64,000 bases of DNA. It comes from Pacificispira sp033344895. Its GTDB lineage: Bacteria > Pseudomonadota > Alphaproteobacteria > UBA8366 > Aestuariispiraceae. A program made the translations under genes and the position numbers. The notes beneath the pieces are model-generated. The model made no database searches and was not told where the DNA came from. It saw only the letters and a list, made by a program, of their open reading frames with translations. Location: contig OZ245920.1 of NCBI GenBank assembly GCA_965229685.1, forward strand, positions 2,542,001 to 2,606,000, in the 5' to 3' direction. Shown here in pieces: positions 7,817 through 15,710 of this stretch. Each line of letters starts with the position of its first letter. The first letter of the stretch is position 1.

Positions 7817-8230
7817 ATGAAACACATGACTATATCCGTCCTTGCGCAATCATGTGGTGTCGGGGTTGAAACCGTCCGTTTCTACCAGCGGCTCGGTCTC
7901 CTGGACACTCCGGAACGGCCCTTAGGGCGAACCGGCGAAGGAAAAACAAGGCGCTATGGAGGCGAGCACCTTCGGACATTGAAGTTCATTCGAGCTGCGA
8001 AAACAGCAGGATTCACGCTCGACGAGATCGCAAAGCTGATTGCGCTCGACGAAACCAACGACCGAGCGCAAGCCCATCAAATGGCTACGATCCGTATTCA
8101 AGCGCTTGATGCCAAGATTCTGGAACTCAGGAATGCACGTAGAGCCTTGAAGAAACTTGCTGATTCGTGCATTTCTGGGGCGGAGGAACGTTGTCCAATT
8201 CTTGCGTCATTTGAGCCAATGAACCGATAG
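7817..8230 (+). CDS. MerR-family regulator with two C-terminal cysteines, divergent from the Grx-MauE operon
   Basis: A 137-residue regulator with the MerR winged helix (VGVETVRFYQRLGLL, about residues 15-30), a long dimer helix (about 84-115) and a metal loop with Cys118 and Cys126 separated by seven residues, followed by PILASF. The start and recognition helix resemble mercury MerR. However, where MerR has Cys82 this protein has Arg83 in NDRAQAH, so the three-cysteine Hg(II) site is incomplete and the spacing is that of CueR. It should bind the CCGTAC palindrome in front of its own gene and activate the leftward operon. GGAG lies 7 bases before the ATG. Confidence 0.85.
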   Translation: MKHMTISVLAQSCGVGVETVRFYQRLGLLDTPERPLGRTGEGKTRRYGGEHLRTLKFIRAAKTAGFTLDEIAKLIALDETNDRAQAHQMATIRIQALDAKILELRNARRALKKLADSCISGAEERCPILASFEPMNR

Positions 8231-8428
8231 TTTCGGCTCTACCGGCCTGTGGATTTTAAAGACAGCACTGGTGCGTTTGAATTGCCCGGCTTGCGTGTTC
8301 GCTTCTGGATGCCTCGCCGTTTCCAACCTGTTCCGCATGGCTAGGAGCAGGAGAAAAGTTCAGTTTCGCCCGTCAGAAACTCCTTGTGAATTGAATGGCT
8401 AAGACTATCTTGCGTGGTGGAGGTTCTG

Positions 8429-8755
8429 ATGCGCCCATTTTTCAGAATTGCCGGGGCATTGATTGCAATTGCATTTCTCTTTGCAACAAACGCTCCGCTA
8501 ATGAGCAACTCTCACATTGAGGGTCATCACGGCACTGTCGCTAGTCCCGCGGATATGTCCTCGGCGGAGAAGAATCACGAACGGCACTCAGACCACGATC
8601 AGGGGCTTTGCATGATTGTGTGTACGGCCCCGTTGCTCGACATTGCAAATGGAATCATTTCATCGGCCTTGTTTGTACGGGCCGATTATTTCGCTTCCGA
8701 TGTTCGGCCTGCGACATTTATCGAGGATAGCCCAAAGAAGCCTCCTCGCGTTTAA
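8429..8755 (+). CDS. Small secreted His-rich protein with a C-x-IVCT motif
   Basis: A 108-residue protein with an N-terminal signal or membrane segment (about residues 4-24). A His/Asp-rich stretch (about 29-60) with several histidines follows, then GLCMIVCTAPL. The histidines and the cysteine pair suggest a periplasmic metal-binding role. The ATG at 8429 is preferred over the in-frame start 15 bases earlier because GGAGG lies 5 bases before it. The CxIVCT motif also occurs in the otherwise different small protein at 19100-19441 next to the copper oxidase. No named family recognised. Confidence 0.6.
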   Translation: MRPFFRIAGALIAIAFLFATNAPLMSNSHIEGHHGTVASPADMSSAEKNHERHSDHDQGLCMIVCTAPLLDIANGIISSALFVRADYFASDVRPATFIEDSPKKPPRV

Positions 8756-8899
8756 TCAACGCCCACTTTCCATCTGCCGGAAATCACTGTCTTGGACGCC
8801 TTCTACTTGACGTGAGGCGCTTCAAAGACGCGCGGTCGGCGGATGGCTCAAAAAATTCAATCGTACCTCCATTTCCTGTGTCTGAAGGAGTTCCTTACT

Positions 8900-9037
8900 G
8901 TGTCCTCATTCCGGTTAATTGCCGCGATCGCTATCGCGGTCGCGATTGCTGCCACTGCCTTCTCAATGATCCGAACAGCACCTGCCCAAACGAACCTAAA
9001 CAGCAAAATTGAGACCCCGTTTGGGGAGACCCAATAG
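8900..9037 (+). CDS. Possible small membrane or exported peptide
   Basis: A 45-residue reading frame from a GTG with AAGGAG 9 bases upstream. It has one hydrophobic segment ending in a signal-peptidase-like RTAPAQ, then a short polar tail. An in-frame ATG at 8843 would give 64 residues but has no clear ribosome site. Between this frame and 9192 other short frames exist, one with a membrane-like N-terminus (from about 9086), but none is convincing. Confidence 0.35.
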   Translation: MSSFRLIAAIAIAVAIAATAFSMIRTAPAQTNLNSKIETPFGETQ

Positions 9038-9191
9038 TGACGTGTTGCCACGGTGGGATTCGCCGGAACTACGGGCAAAAACGTTATGGCTATACTCATG
9101 ACGCTCGGAGCAGGCATGTCGATCTGTCTGTCGCTCTTGGGAAAAATGATTGTGTCGGCCAACGGGCGACCGTCTCGAGGAAGGTCACGCT

Positions 9192-10376
9192 ATGACAAGC
9201 GTCCAGTTGTTGAACGATATGCATCTGGCCGGACACAGCCTCACTGCGTTGCTGGGAAACGACTATCACTGGTCAATCCATCTGGTCACCCATTTCATCA
9301 TGTTTGGTTTGCCAGCCGCATTGCTTGCTGTCGCGGGAATACCCGGCATTGTAGCGATTGGACGAATCTTTCGGCGGCAACAACGCAGACACCTATTCAA
9401 GCGGGTTCAAAACCCGTTTTCGCTAGAGAGACCGCTCCTGGCATTCATTCTTTCAAGCACGAAAGGACCCCAAATCGCCCTAATCGTCTGGGCGGCTGCG
9501 TCTCTCCCAATTCTGTATCTGACACTTGAGTTGCCAAAGTTGATCATTAACAACGCGATCGAGTCAGGCCATTTTCCAGTCGAGTACTTTGGAATAAGCG
9601 TCGACCAGATCACTCTCTTGGCGTTGTTATGCGCAGCGTTCCTGGCGGTTGTAGCTCTGAACGGGTTCCTGAAATATCAGGTCAACGTAAAGGCGGGACG
9701 GGTGTCTGAGATATTTGCCCGCCGACTACGTCTGTTAACCTATCGCATCTGGCAACGAGGCCCCGGCCGCGGGCATGGCGCAGATTTTATTCCTGTCGCG
9801 GCTCAGGAAGTTGAGCCCATCGGAGGTTTTGCAGGAGAGGCGCTCGTATTGCCGGTTTTTCAAGGCGGTACGTTCCTGACAATCATATTTTTTATGTTAA
9901 TGCAGGACCCAATACTTGGTGGGGCAGCCCTTGCGCTTCTACCGGTTCAAATCCTGATTGTACCGCGGCTCCAGGCTCGCATTAACGAATTGGCGAGAGA
10001 GCGGGTTCGCGAGGTTCGACGGTTTGGGGCTTTGGTGAGTGATGTGACGCATTCCGAAGATAAGCGGCAGGAGGCGTTATTTCGTTCTTTTCGCCAACTC
10101 CAAAGCATTCGCTTTCGTATTCACGAGCGAAAGTTCTTCATGAAATCTTTAAACAACTTCATCGGTCAATTGACGCCATTCTTCTTTTACACGATCGGCG
10201 GCGTTCTTGTGATCGAGGGTCGCTTGTCGCTTGGTGCACTGGTTGCTGTACTAACTGCATACAAAGATCTGGCTTCGCCGGTAAAAGAGCTCTTTCGATA
10301 CTATCAAGCTTCTGCCGACGTACATGTGCGATACGAGGAAATTCAAAGCTTTCTGAAAATTCGCACACGTACTTAG
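9192..10376 (+). CDS. ABC exporter transmembrane domain without an ATPase domain (probably truncated)
   Basis: A 394-residue protein. A long N-terminal region with one or two helices (about residues 20-60) precedes a type-1 ABC exporter membrane domain of six helices (about 95-385), ending in the FRYYQASADVHVRYEEI segment that normally leads into the nucleotide-binding domain. The reading frame stops there, and no Walker A, signature (LSGGQ) or Walker B follows on either strand in the next kilobase. The coding part is otherwise intact. Likely a truncated relic, or a half-transporter using an ATPase encoded elsewhere. ATG at 9192 has GAGGAAGG upstream. A degraded repeat copy lies about 210 bases downstream. 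Confidence 0.65.
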   Translation: MTSVQLLNDMHLAGHSLTALLGNDYHWSIHLVTHFIMFGLPAALLAVAGIPGIVAIGRIFRRQQRRHLFKRVQNPFSLERPLLAFILSSTKGPQIALIVWAAASLPILYLTLELPKLIINNAIESGHFPVEYFGISVDQITLLALLCAAFLAVVALNGFLKYQVNVKAGRVSEIFARRLRLLTYRIWQRGPGRGHGADFIPVAAQEVEPIGGFAGEALVLPVFQGGTFLTIIFFMLMQDPILGGAALALLPVQILIVPRLQARINELARERVREVRRFGALVSDVTHSEDKRQEALFRSFRQLQSIRFRIHERKFFMKSLNNFIGQLTPFFFYTIGGVLVIEGRLSLGALVAVLTAYKDLASPVKELFRYYQASADVHVRYEEIQSFLKIRTRT

Positions 10377-10584
10377 GGTTGGCCTCGACGTGATTGCCAC
10401 CTTAATCTTTCTTACCGACGAAGGCATTTGCCCCTGCAGAATGATCGGAATGTTCCAGTTGCGCAGGCTCTGATGCGACCCGCTCAGACAATCATGTTGG
10501 ATCACTGAAGAGCCCTTAGGTATTTTCAGGCCTCCTTCCTAAACTGGGATGCAGACCAAGTGTTCTTCCGTGTTTCGGGGGAGT

Positions 10585-10656
10585 CGGTTCCTAACGAACG
10601 GGCGGAGGCGAAAGGGGCCTGCAGCCCGGCTCGCTGCTTGACCCATCGCGGACATT
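10585..10656. repeat. Dispersed island repeat, copy 1 (degenerate)
   Basis: Contains GAAAGGGGCCTG, then CTGCTTGACCCATCGCGGACATT, in the same order as in the copies at 20.1, 23.3 and 25.5 kb. The left end is poorly preserved. It lies between the truncated ABC gene and the end of the next regulator gene. Confidence 0.55.
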
Positions 10657-10658
10657 CG

Positions 10659-11096
10659 TCACGTCGTCGCGGACCCATGATCGGAGACGCATTCGTTGTG
10701 ATCGCTGAGGACCTCGATCACCCGGCAGTCTGAAACCTTGCCGCCGCTGCATTGATCGATCATGCGTTCCAGTTCCGTTTTCAAAGATTGCAATCGACCG
10801 ATCCGGTGTTTGACCTCGACCAGCTGTTCCCGGGCGATCATATCAGCGGCCTCACATGAATGCTGAGGATTGTCCGAAAGACTGAGTAAATCGCGGATAG
10901 CGGTAAGCGAGAACCCAAGTTCCCGGGCGTGCCGAATGAACCGAATTCGCTCGACATGTCGGGGCTCGTACACCCGCTGATTCCCGCCCGATCGATCGGG
11001 TGGCGGAATGAGTCCGATATCTTCGTAGTAGCGGATCGTCTGAACCTTGCAATCCGTCGCCTTCGATACCCTGCCGATGGTTAGCGAAGTGGGCAT
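10659..11096 (-). CDS. CadR/ZntR-like MerR-family divalent-metal regulator
   Basis: A 145-residue regulator: N-terminal winged helix (VQTIRYYEDIGLIPPP), dimer helix and a metal site. Cys81 in HSCEAADM occupies the MerR Cys82/ZntR Cys79 place. Cys116 and Cys124 are seven residues apart, and an additional Cys136 lies in the tail. Three cysteines place it with the divalent (Zn, Cd, Pb, Hg) branch. It is divergent from a cation transporter, and a MerR-type promoter lies between them. It probably senses Cd, Zn or Pb rather than mercury, because a separate merR lies at 20.3 kb. Confidence 0.82.
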   Translation of the reverse strand: MPTSLTIGRVSKATDCKVQTIRYYEDIGLIPPPDRSGGNQRVYEPRHVERIRFIRHARELGFSLTAIRDLLSLSDNPQHSCEAADMIAREQLVEVKHRIGRLQSLKTELERMIDQCSGGKVSDCRVIEVLSDHNECVSDHGSATT

Positions 11097-11108
11097 GCAA
11101 TTTTCCTC

Positions 11109-11139
11109 TTGAACCTACAGTGGCTGTAGCAATTACTTT
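11109..11139 (+). promoter_or_regulatory. MerR-type operator and promoter of the cation transporter
   Basis: TTGAAC (11109-11114), a 19-bp spacer and TACTTT (11134-11139). The spacer holds the perfect inverted repeat CTACAG-TGG-CTGTAG (11115-11129). The layout is that of CadR/PbrR-type promoters. Confidence 0.8.
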
Positions 11140-11178
11140 GTGAACTCAATCGGGATATGACAAGAGGATTGAGTAAAA

Positions 11179-11811
11179 ATGAGTGGTGGGTGTTGCGGAT
11201 CGGAAGCAAAGTTCGATGGCGCGTCGGTTGCGTTTCGCCGTGCGCTGTGGGCGGTTATCGCTATTAACGCAGCGATGTTCGTTGTCGAGATTTCCGCCGG
11301 TGCGTTAGCGGGATCGAAGGCGCTACAGGCCGATGCACTCGATTTCCTTGGCGATACAGCGACATATGCCCTGAGCCTCTGCGTCATCGGCATGTCTATC
11401 CGGGCACGGTCGCTTGCTGCGGTGTTCAAGGGGCTAAGCCTTGGTGGGATGGGCGTCTGGGTTCTCGGCAGCTCGATTTATCAGGCCTTCCTCATCGGCG
11501 TGCCCAAGGCGGAGGTTATGGGGGCAATTGGATTTCTTGCGCTTGCCGCCAATATGGCCAGTGTCGTTATCCTAATGCGGTTCAAGGACGGCGACGCTAA
11601 TGTCCGCTCGGTTTGGCTGTGCAGCCGCAATGACGCCATCGGCAATATCGCTGTTATGCTCGCGGCGATCGGCGTTTGGGGCACGGGAACGGGGTGGCCC
11701 GACCTCGTTGTCGCAGCCGTCATGGCAGGGCTGTTTTCATGGTCCGCAGTCCAGATCATTCGCCAAGCCTTCGAGGAACTGCCCATGCCACGTGACACGT
11801 CAGGACGGTAA
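11179..11811 (+). CDS. Cation diffusion facilitator-type metal transporter
   Basis: A 210-residue inner-membrane protein with about six helices. The N-terminus starts SGGCCGSE, a Cys pair that may capture metal. The second helix region carries DALDFLGDTATYALS, which matches the HxxxD/DxxxD metal-site pattern of CDF proteins, and later SRNDAIGNIAVM gives the second site. It lacks the long cytoplasmic C-terminal domain of CzcD, as is usual in the short CadR-linked group. Expected to export Zn, Cd or similar ions by proton antiport. AGAGG lies upstream of the ATG. Confidence 0.78.
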   Translation: MSGGCCGSEAKFDGASVAFRRALWAVIAINAAMFVVEISAGALAGSKALQADALDFLGDTATYALSLCVIGMSIRARSLAAVFKGLSLGGMGVWVLGSSIYQAFLIGVPKAEVMGAIGFLALAANMASVVILMRFKDGDANVRSVWLCSRNDAIGNIAVMLAAIGVWGTGTGWPDLVVAAVMAGLFSWSAVQIIRQAFEELPMPRDTSGR

Positions 11812-12079
11812 CGTTCGGTCATGAACGGGACCATCTAACGTTAGGCTCTTGATGGCTTGGCGCACAAGAGAACCCTTCACGTTCTGGATTGATTCAATAT
11901 GATGGTATCGACGACTATCAGTTGATTTGAATCAAAGGTGTGGACGGGACGCTGTTCTATTGGCCGCTCTTGGTCACACAACTCGTGACGACGCAAAAAT
12001 CTACATACGCATGTGGGAAATTTACGATATCTACTAAGCTAGAATGCTCGATTTTGAGACGCTGGTCCAATTTCGAATG

Positions 12080-12817
12080 TTATCCGATGCGACCGAGTGA
12101 TGGAAATGCCTCGAGCAGCCAATAGGACAGCGCCGAAAGCTGCCCAGTTATCATGGCAAGCCCCATTGCTATCATTACCAGCCCCGCAAACTGATGCAGC
12201 CGATGGCCGACTCGACTGATCGTGCGAAGGTGCCGTGTCAGGCAATTAGTAAAAGTGGCTGTGAGCAGGAACGGCACTCCTAGGCCCGCCGAATAGATGC
12301 CAAGCAGAGCGACGCCCTCGGGCACTGTTGCAGTGGCTGCACTTGCAGTCAGAATGGCACCAAGGATTGGCCCGATACAGGGCGTCCAGCCGAAACCGAA
12401 GGCGAGACCAAGAACATAGGCAGATAGTGGCCGCCCGCCAGGAATGGAAAGGTAGAACCGGAAATCTCGTTGCAGCATCGTGATCTTTGCCATGCCGATC
12501 AAGAACATACCGAACAGGATGATAATGGCGCCGCCAACGAGATTGAGCCCGTACCGGTAGCCTAACAGCATCTGACCCAGCGCGGTCGCGCTCGCGCCAA
12601 GAGCCATAAAAATAGTGGAAAACCCAAGAACAAAGTAAAGGCCCATGCTCAGTGCCTGTCGTCGACGATGGGACGATTCGACAACGGTCGCGCCCGCCGT
12701 TTGTCCGGCGACATAGGAGATATAGCCCGGCACCAAAGGCAGGACGCAGGGCGATACAAACGATACGGCGCCGGCCAGGAATGCGGCGATCAAGCCAATT
12801 CCGGATAGCTCAAGCAT
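12080..12817 (-). CDS. ccdA: CcdA-type cytochrome c biogenesis / thiol electron transfer protein
   Basis: A 245-residue protein with six transmembrane helices. The family cysteines are in SFVSPCVLPLVPGY (about residue 24) and FGFGWTPCIGPIL (about 148). It carries reducing power from cytoplasmic thioredoxin to periplasmic thiol proteins. Here the recipients are probably the TlpA- and DsbE-like thioredoxins and the SCO proteins encoded upstream in the same leftward cluster. Its start overlaps the end of the preceding gene by 8 bases. Last gene of the copper/thiol cluster. Confidence 0.88.
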   Translation of the reverse strand: MLELSGIGLIAAFLAGAVSFVSPCVLPLVPGYISYVAGQTAGATVVESSHRRRQALSMGLYFVLGFSTIFMALGASATALGQMLLGYRYGLNLVGGAIIILFGMFLIGMAKITMLQRDFRFYLSIPGGRPLSAYVLGLAFGFGWTPCIGPILGAILTASAATATVPEGVALLGIYSAGLGVPFLLTATFTNCLTRHLRTISRVGHRLHQFAGLVMIAMGLAMITGQLSALSYWLLEAFPSLGRIG

Positions 12818-13322
12818 CGTCGGTCACATTCCCACAAGGAGGCACCACCGGGAACGCCGTGGCAAAACGGAAGCCGGCGAGCGGGACGATGATCCATTGC
12901 AAGACTGGGCTTAGACCGGCCTCCAGAACGGGAATCACAGGCATCAGGTCGCCATAGGCCCAAGCCTCCCGGACCTCGATATTCAACCACTCACTGAAGA
13001 TCGTATAGGCTACCCCAAAGAGGACAGTGGCCGCGACGACAGGCAGCCGGCGTTTGCCAGGCCATGCCCCCGTGCCGAACAGGAACAGGGACAACATGAT
13101 GGTGCTGAGTGCGATGAGTATATCGCCGCCGGTGCAATGAACGGCAGCGAAGACGATCTCTTCAGCTGTCCCAGTTTCCCAGAGCGTGTATAGCGGCAGG
13201 TGTGCGAACTCCCAGATTAGGTTTGCGAGGGCGACAAAGAAGATGTACCGGCGCAAGGCCCTCAGCCATGAGATTGACTGGTTGCCAGGACCGTACGTAC
13301 TCGCTGACCCGGAAACGCTCAT
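12810..13322 (-). CDS. Multi-pass membrane protein of unknown function in the copper cluster
   Basis: A 170-residue protein with about four hydrophobic segments. Notable motifs are NLIWEFAHLPLYTLW, VHCTGGDILIAL with a Cys-His pair, and EWLNIEVREAWAY. A final Cys in VPPCGN lies close to the C-terminus. The His, Cys and Trp residues in or near membrane segments would suit a metal- or haem-linked role, but I recognise no family. It overlaps the SCO-like gene upstream by 4 bases (ATGA) and ccdA downstream by 8, so it is firmly part of the operon. Confidence 0.65.
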   Translation of the reverse strand: MSVSGSASTYGPGNQSISWLRALRRYIFFVALANLIWEFAHLPLYTLWETGTAEEIVFAAVHCTGGDILIALSTIMLSLFLFGTGAWPGKRRLPVVAATVLFGVAYTIFSEWLNIEVREAWAYGDLMPVIPVLEAGLSPVLQWIIVPLAGFRFATAFPVVPPCGNVTDDA

Positions 13323-13945
13323 TTGAACACCCCCATGAGGCTATTCCACCAAGTGTCGGGTTCTGGTTCGTCACCGGCCGGGGGCGCGTTCGTCAGGCCG
13401 TTGATATAGCGAACGAGGTTGATCTGTTGGAATTCGGTTCCGTGAAACAGGCCGGCATGCCGGCTACCCCTATCGATCACGTGAACGAGCGGGGACGATG
13501 GGTTTCGATCGCTCAAAGTCGCGAAGCGGCGGGCGCTTTCGGCCACCACTTCGTCTTGGGGCGCCACTGATCGCCAATTCGCGTTATCCCAAGGTGCACC
13601 GTTGGAGGTTTTGCGATCACGGATCGTCAGGAACGTCACCATCTGCTTCATGGGCGTGATGTTCACTTGCTCCTGCACCGAGGCGAGGTTGTCCTGTTGT
13701 TCCACACAGGGAGCCCCGCAATCGCGAGGCACGAAGCTCAGGACAACGATGCTTTCCCGCAGATCGCGAAAGGTCAGCCTGGCGCCTTGCTCATCGGTCA
13801 GCGCCAGATCCGGCATCGACCGGGTATCCGTCGGTTCGAAGGCGGGTTCTTTGTTCGCCATCACCTCGTCCAATCGTTCGCCGGGGTGATGGGCGAACGC
13901 CGGCATGACTGCTACAAGTAGGCCCAGAATGGCGAGGTATTTCAT
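13319..13945 (-). CDS. SCO1/SenC-like thioredoxin-fold protein (divergent)
   Basis: A 208-residue exported protein with a signal peptide ending in AFAHH. The thioredoxin-like core has Cys76 and Cys80 in FVPRDCGAPC, the CxxxC copper site of SCO proteins. The rest is divergent from the orthodox SCO at 14388. A His lies at HVIDRGSRH. Probably a periplasmic copper chaperone or thiol reductase serving the oxidase or copper-handling proteins. Four-base overlaps on both sides place it in a tightly coupled run of genes. Confidence 0.7.
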   Translation of the reverse strand: MKYLAILGLLVAVMPAFAHHPGERLDEVMANKEPAFEPTDTRSMPDLALTDEQGARLTFRDLRESIVVLSFVPRDCGAPCVEQQDNLASVQEQVNITPMKQMVTFLTIRDRKTSNGAPWDNANWRSVAPQDEVVAESARRFATLSDRNPSSPLVHVIDRGSRHAGLFHGTEFQQINLVRYINGLTNAPPAGDEPEPDTWWNSLMGVFK

Positions 13946-14391
13946 TGCATATCCTCTTCCGGCCCGTTGGCCCCGACGCCGAGCACAGGGACAGTGACTG
14001 TGACCTCGACAGCCTGATCGAAACGCAGGGTGATAGGAAACCGCGCACCTTCGGTCAGCCGCTCGCTCAGGCCCATCAACATCAGATGTGTGCCGCCTGG
14101 CGCGAGCACGACCCGCTCGCCCGCCGGCAAACTCAATGCGTCGAGGAGCACCATCCGATTGACGTCGTCGTTGTTCTCAGTGGTGTGGATCGTCACCCGG
14201 TCGGCAACAGGGCTCTCAACCGACAGCAACCGGTCGTCGCGCGTACTCTCAATGGTCAGATAGACGGCGCCGGGACGGGATGCGAGAATGGTGGCACGGG
14301 CCCAGGGCTCCACAATCCTCACGGTCTCGTCGGCCATCGCGGATACTGGCGAAAACGCCAAAACAGCGACGATCAATAGAGCAGCTCTCAT
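13942..14391 (-). CDS. PCu(A)C periplasmic copper chaperone
   Basis: A 149-residue protein with a signal peptide (cut after SAMA). The full copper motif is present: His69, then Met80 (H-x10-M), then His102 and Met104 (x21-HxM). This is the signature of the PCuAC family (DUF461), which binds Cu(I) and hands it to SCO or to the CuA site of cytochrome oxidase. It is encoded between two SCO-type genes with 4-base overlaps on both sides, which fits such a hand-over. Confidence 0.9.
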   Translation of the reverse strand: MRAALLIVAVLAFSPVSAMADETVRIVEPWARATILASRPGAVYLTIESTRDDRLLSVESPVADRVTIHTTENNDDVNRMVLLDALSLPAGERVVLAPGGTHLMLMGLSERLTEGARFPITLRFDQAVEVTVTVPVLGVGANGPEEDMQ

Positions 14392-15035
14392 TTTCCGTAC
14401 CTCTCTATGACGTCCTGGATTTTCCGAGCCACCTCTTCCGGGGGTTGATCGCCTTCAAGAAAGGTGGTCTCGAACCGCCCCTCGGGGGTCATGAGGTAGA
14501 TGTGGCCCGAATGCGCCATGAGATAGCCGTCTTGGGCGCTGCCTTCCTCCAACCGTTCGTAGTAGACGCGAAAGGCATGGGCCGCAGCGGCGACATCCTC
14601 TTCACTACCGGTCAAGCCGGTGAGTTTCGGATGGAATGCCGATACATAGTCGGCCATTACTGTCGGCGTATCCCGCGCAGGATCGACTGTGATGAACAGA
14701 GGCGCGATTCTGTCCGCCGTCGCTTCGAGTGTGTCCAGGACGCTCGCCATGTAGGCCAGCGTCGTGGGACAAACATCGGGGCAATAGGTGAACCCGAAGA
14801 ATACCAATTGCCAGCGACCCAGAAAGTCGGCCTCGGTGACGCGGTCTCCGGTGTGGTCAGTCAGCGTGAATTCCGAGCGGATCGCCGCTTCACCGATTTG
14901 CGTGGCCTGCCGGCCTTCCTGCGGTGCCGGTGTCCCTCTCATGTATAGGCCGGCAAATACGGACGCCGCGACGACGGTGAGACCCCAGAGGGCGTATCGA
15001 ACCCGGGCCAGTTTTGGGAATGTGCGAGAAGTCAT
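14388..15035 (-). CDS. SCO1/SenC copper chaperone
   Basis: A 215-residue protein anchored by one N-terminal helix (about residues 14-32). The periplasmic thioredoxin-fold domain has FGFTYCPDVCP (Cys85, Cys89) and the third copper ligand region AHSGHIYL (His175), the complete SCO triad. The family loads copper into the CuA site of cytochrome c oxidase or acts in copper resistance. The ATG at 15035 is chosen because GAGG lies about 8 bases upstream and translation begins just before the anchor. Confidence 0.88.
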   Translation of the reverse strand: MTSRTFPKLARVRYALWGLTVVAASVFAGLYMRGTPAPQEGRQATQIGEAAIRSEFTLTDHTGDRVTEADFLGRWQLVFFGFTYCPDVCPTTLAYMASVLDTLEATADRIAPLFITVDPARDTPTVMADYVSAFHPKLTGLTGSEEDVAAAAHAFRVYYERLEEGSAQDGYLMAHSGHIYLMTPEGRFETTFLEGDQPPEEVARKIQDVIERYGK

Positions 15036-15100
15036 TGAATTACCTCGAAGCACGCCCGCTCGGGCCGAGAGAGCCCAAAGCCCGAGCGGGCGCATGACAG

Positions 15101-15367
15101 TCAGCCCTCGTCGGACTCCGTTGCGTGCGGGCCCGATTTCATGTGGTTCGTCATGGCCGCCATCATCTCGCGGCATTGCTCCATCATCGGACCCATCTGC
15201 TGCATCATCTGCATCATGCCCATCATTCCGGACATTCCGTTTTCGCCCTGCATCATGCCCGGCATCTGTCCTTCTGCCTGATGCGGCCGTTGTTCGTCGG
15301 CGAGCGCAGGGAATGTCGCGACGAACAATCCGCCGACAACAGCCAAGGTTTTCAGGGTATTACGCAT
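15101..15367 (-). CDS. Methionine-rich periplasmic protein (likely Cu/Ag binding)
   Basis: An 88-residue protein with a signal peptide (cut after FPALA). The mature part is very rich in methionine: repeated GMM, MMQ and MM pairs between about residues 34 and 60, with one Cys in EQCREMM and His near the end. Met clusters are typical of Cu(I)/Ag(I) buffers such as CusF-linked or CopA/PcoE-like peptides. It lies inside the copper cluster, 65 bases before the SCO gene. Confidence 0.72.
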   Translation of the reverse strand: MRNTLKTLAVVGGLFVATFPALADEQRPHQAEGQMPGMMQGENGMSGMMGMMQMMQQMGPMMEQCREMMAAMTNHMKSGPHATESDEG

Positions 15368-15395
15368 GGTCGTTCTCCTTTCTCGTGTGAAAATC

Positions 15396-15710
15396 TCAGC
15401 GTTCTTCGGAACGCCGAGCGATAACGTCGGGCGCTTCTGTCCTGACGGATGGTTTGCCGCGGGTCTGGCAAGCGGCCGTGCCGCCGCCGCGCATGCACAG
15501 GCCGAGCGCGCACATGGCAAGACACGGGGCGAGGGTGAGCAGGATCGGCGCGGCGCCGATCGCCGTCAGCCAACTCCAGTTCAGCACGAGCCCGAGGCCG
15601 ACGACCGCGGCTCCAGCGAGCATGAGAATCCGCCGCTTTGTCAGCCAGGACGGAAAAGCGCGTGGCGCCGCTGGCGGGACGGCGTCCTCGGGTCTGCCTT
15701 CACTGGTCAT
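15396..15710 (-). CDS. Single-span membrane protein with a Cys-rich segment
   Basis: A 104-residue protein. A cytoplasmic tail of about 28 residues leads to two close hydrophobic stretches (about 28-46 and 51-70). The second contains APCLAMCALGLCM, three cysteines at four-residue spacing on one helix face, followed by GGGTAAC. This looks like a membrane metal-binding or redox site. No named family recognised. The ATG at 15710 overlaps the stop of the upstream TlpA gene by 4 bases, which fixes the start. Confidence 0.6.
   Translation of the reverse strand: MTSEGRPEDAVPPAAPRAFPSWLTKRRILMLAGAAVVGLGLVLNWSWLTAIGAAPILLTLAPCLAMCALGLCMRGGGTAACQTRGKPSVRTEAPDVIARRSEER

Noticed and set aside
9037..9195. 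Short GTG frame ending in the start codon of the ABC domain gene
   Set aside because: The overlap is tempting, but the product has no hydrophobic or family character and no clear ribosome site.
15101..15367. His/Met repeat region considered as a CRISPR or satellite repeat
   Set aside because: The repetition comes from Met codons of a real small protein; there are no spaced direct repeats.
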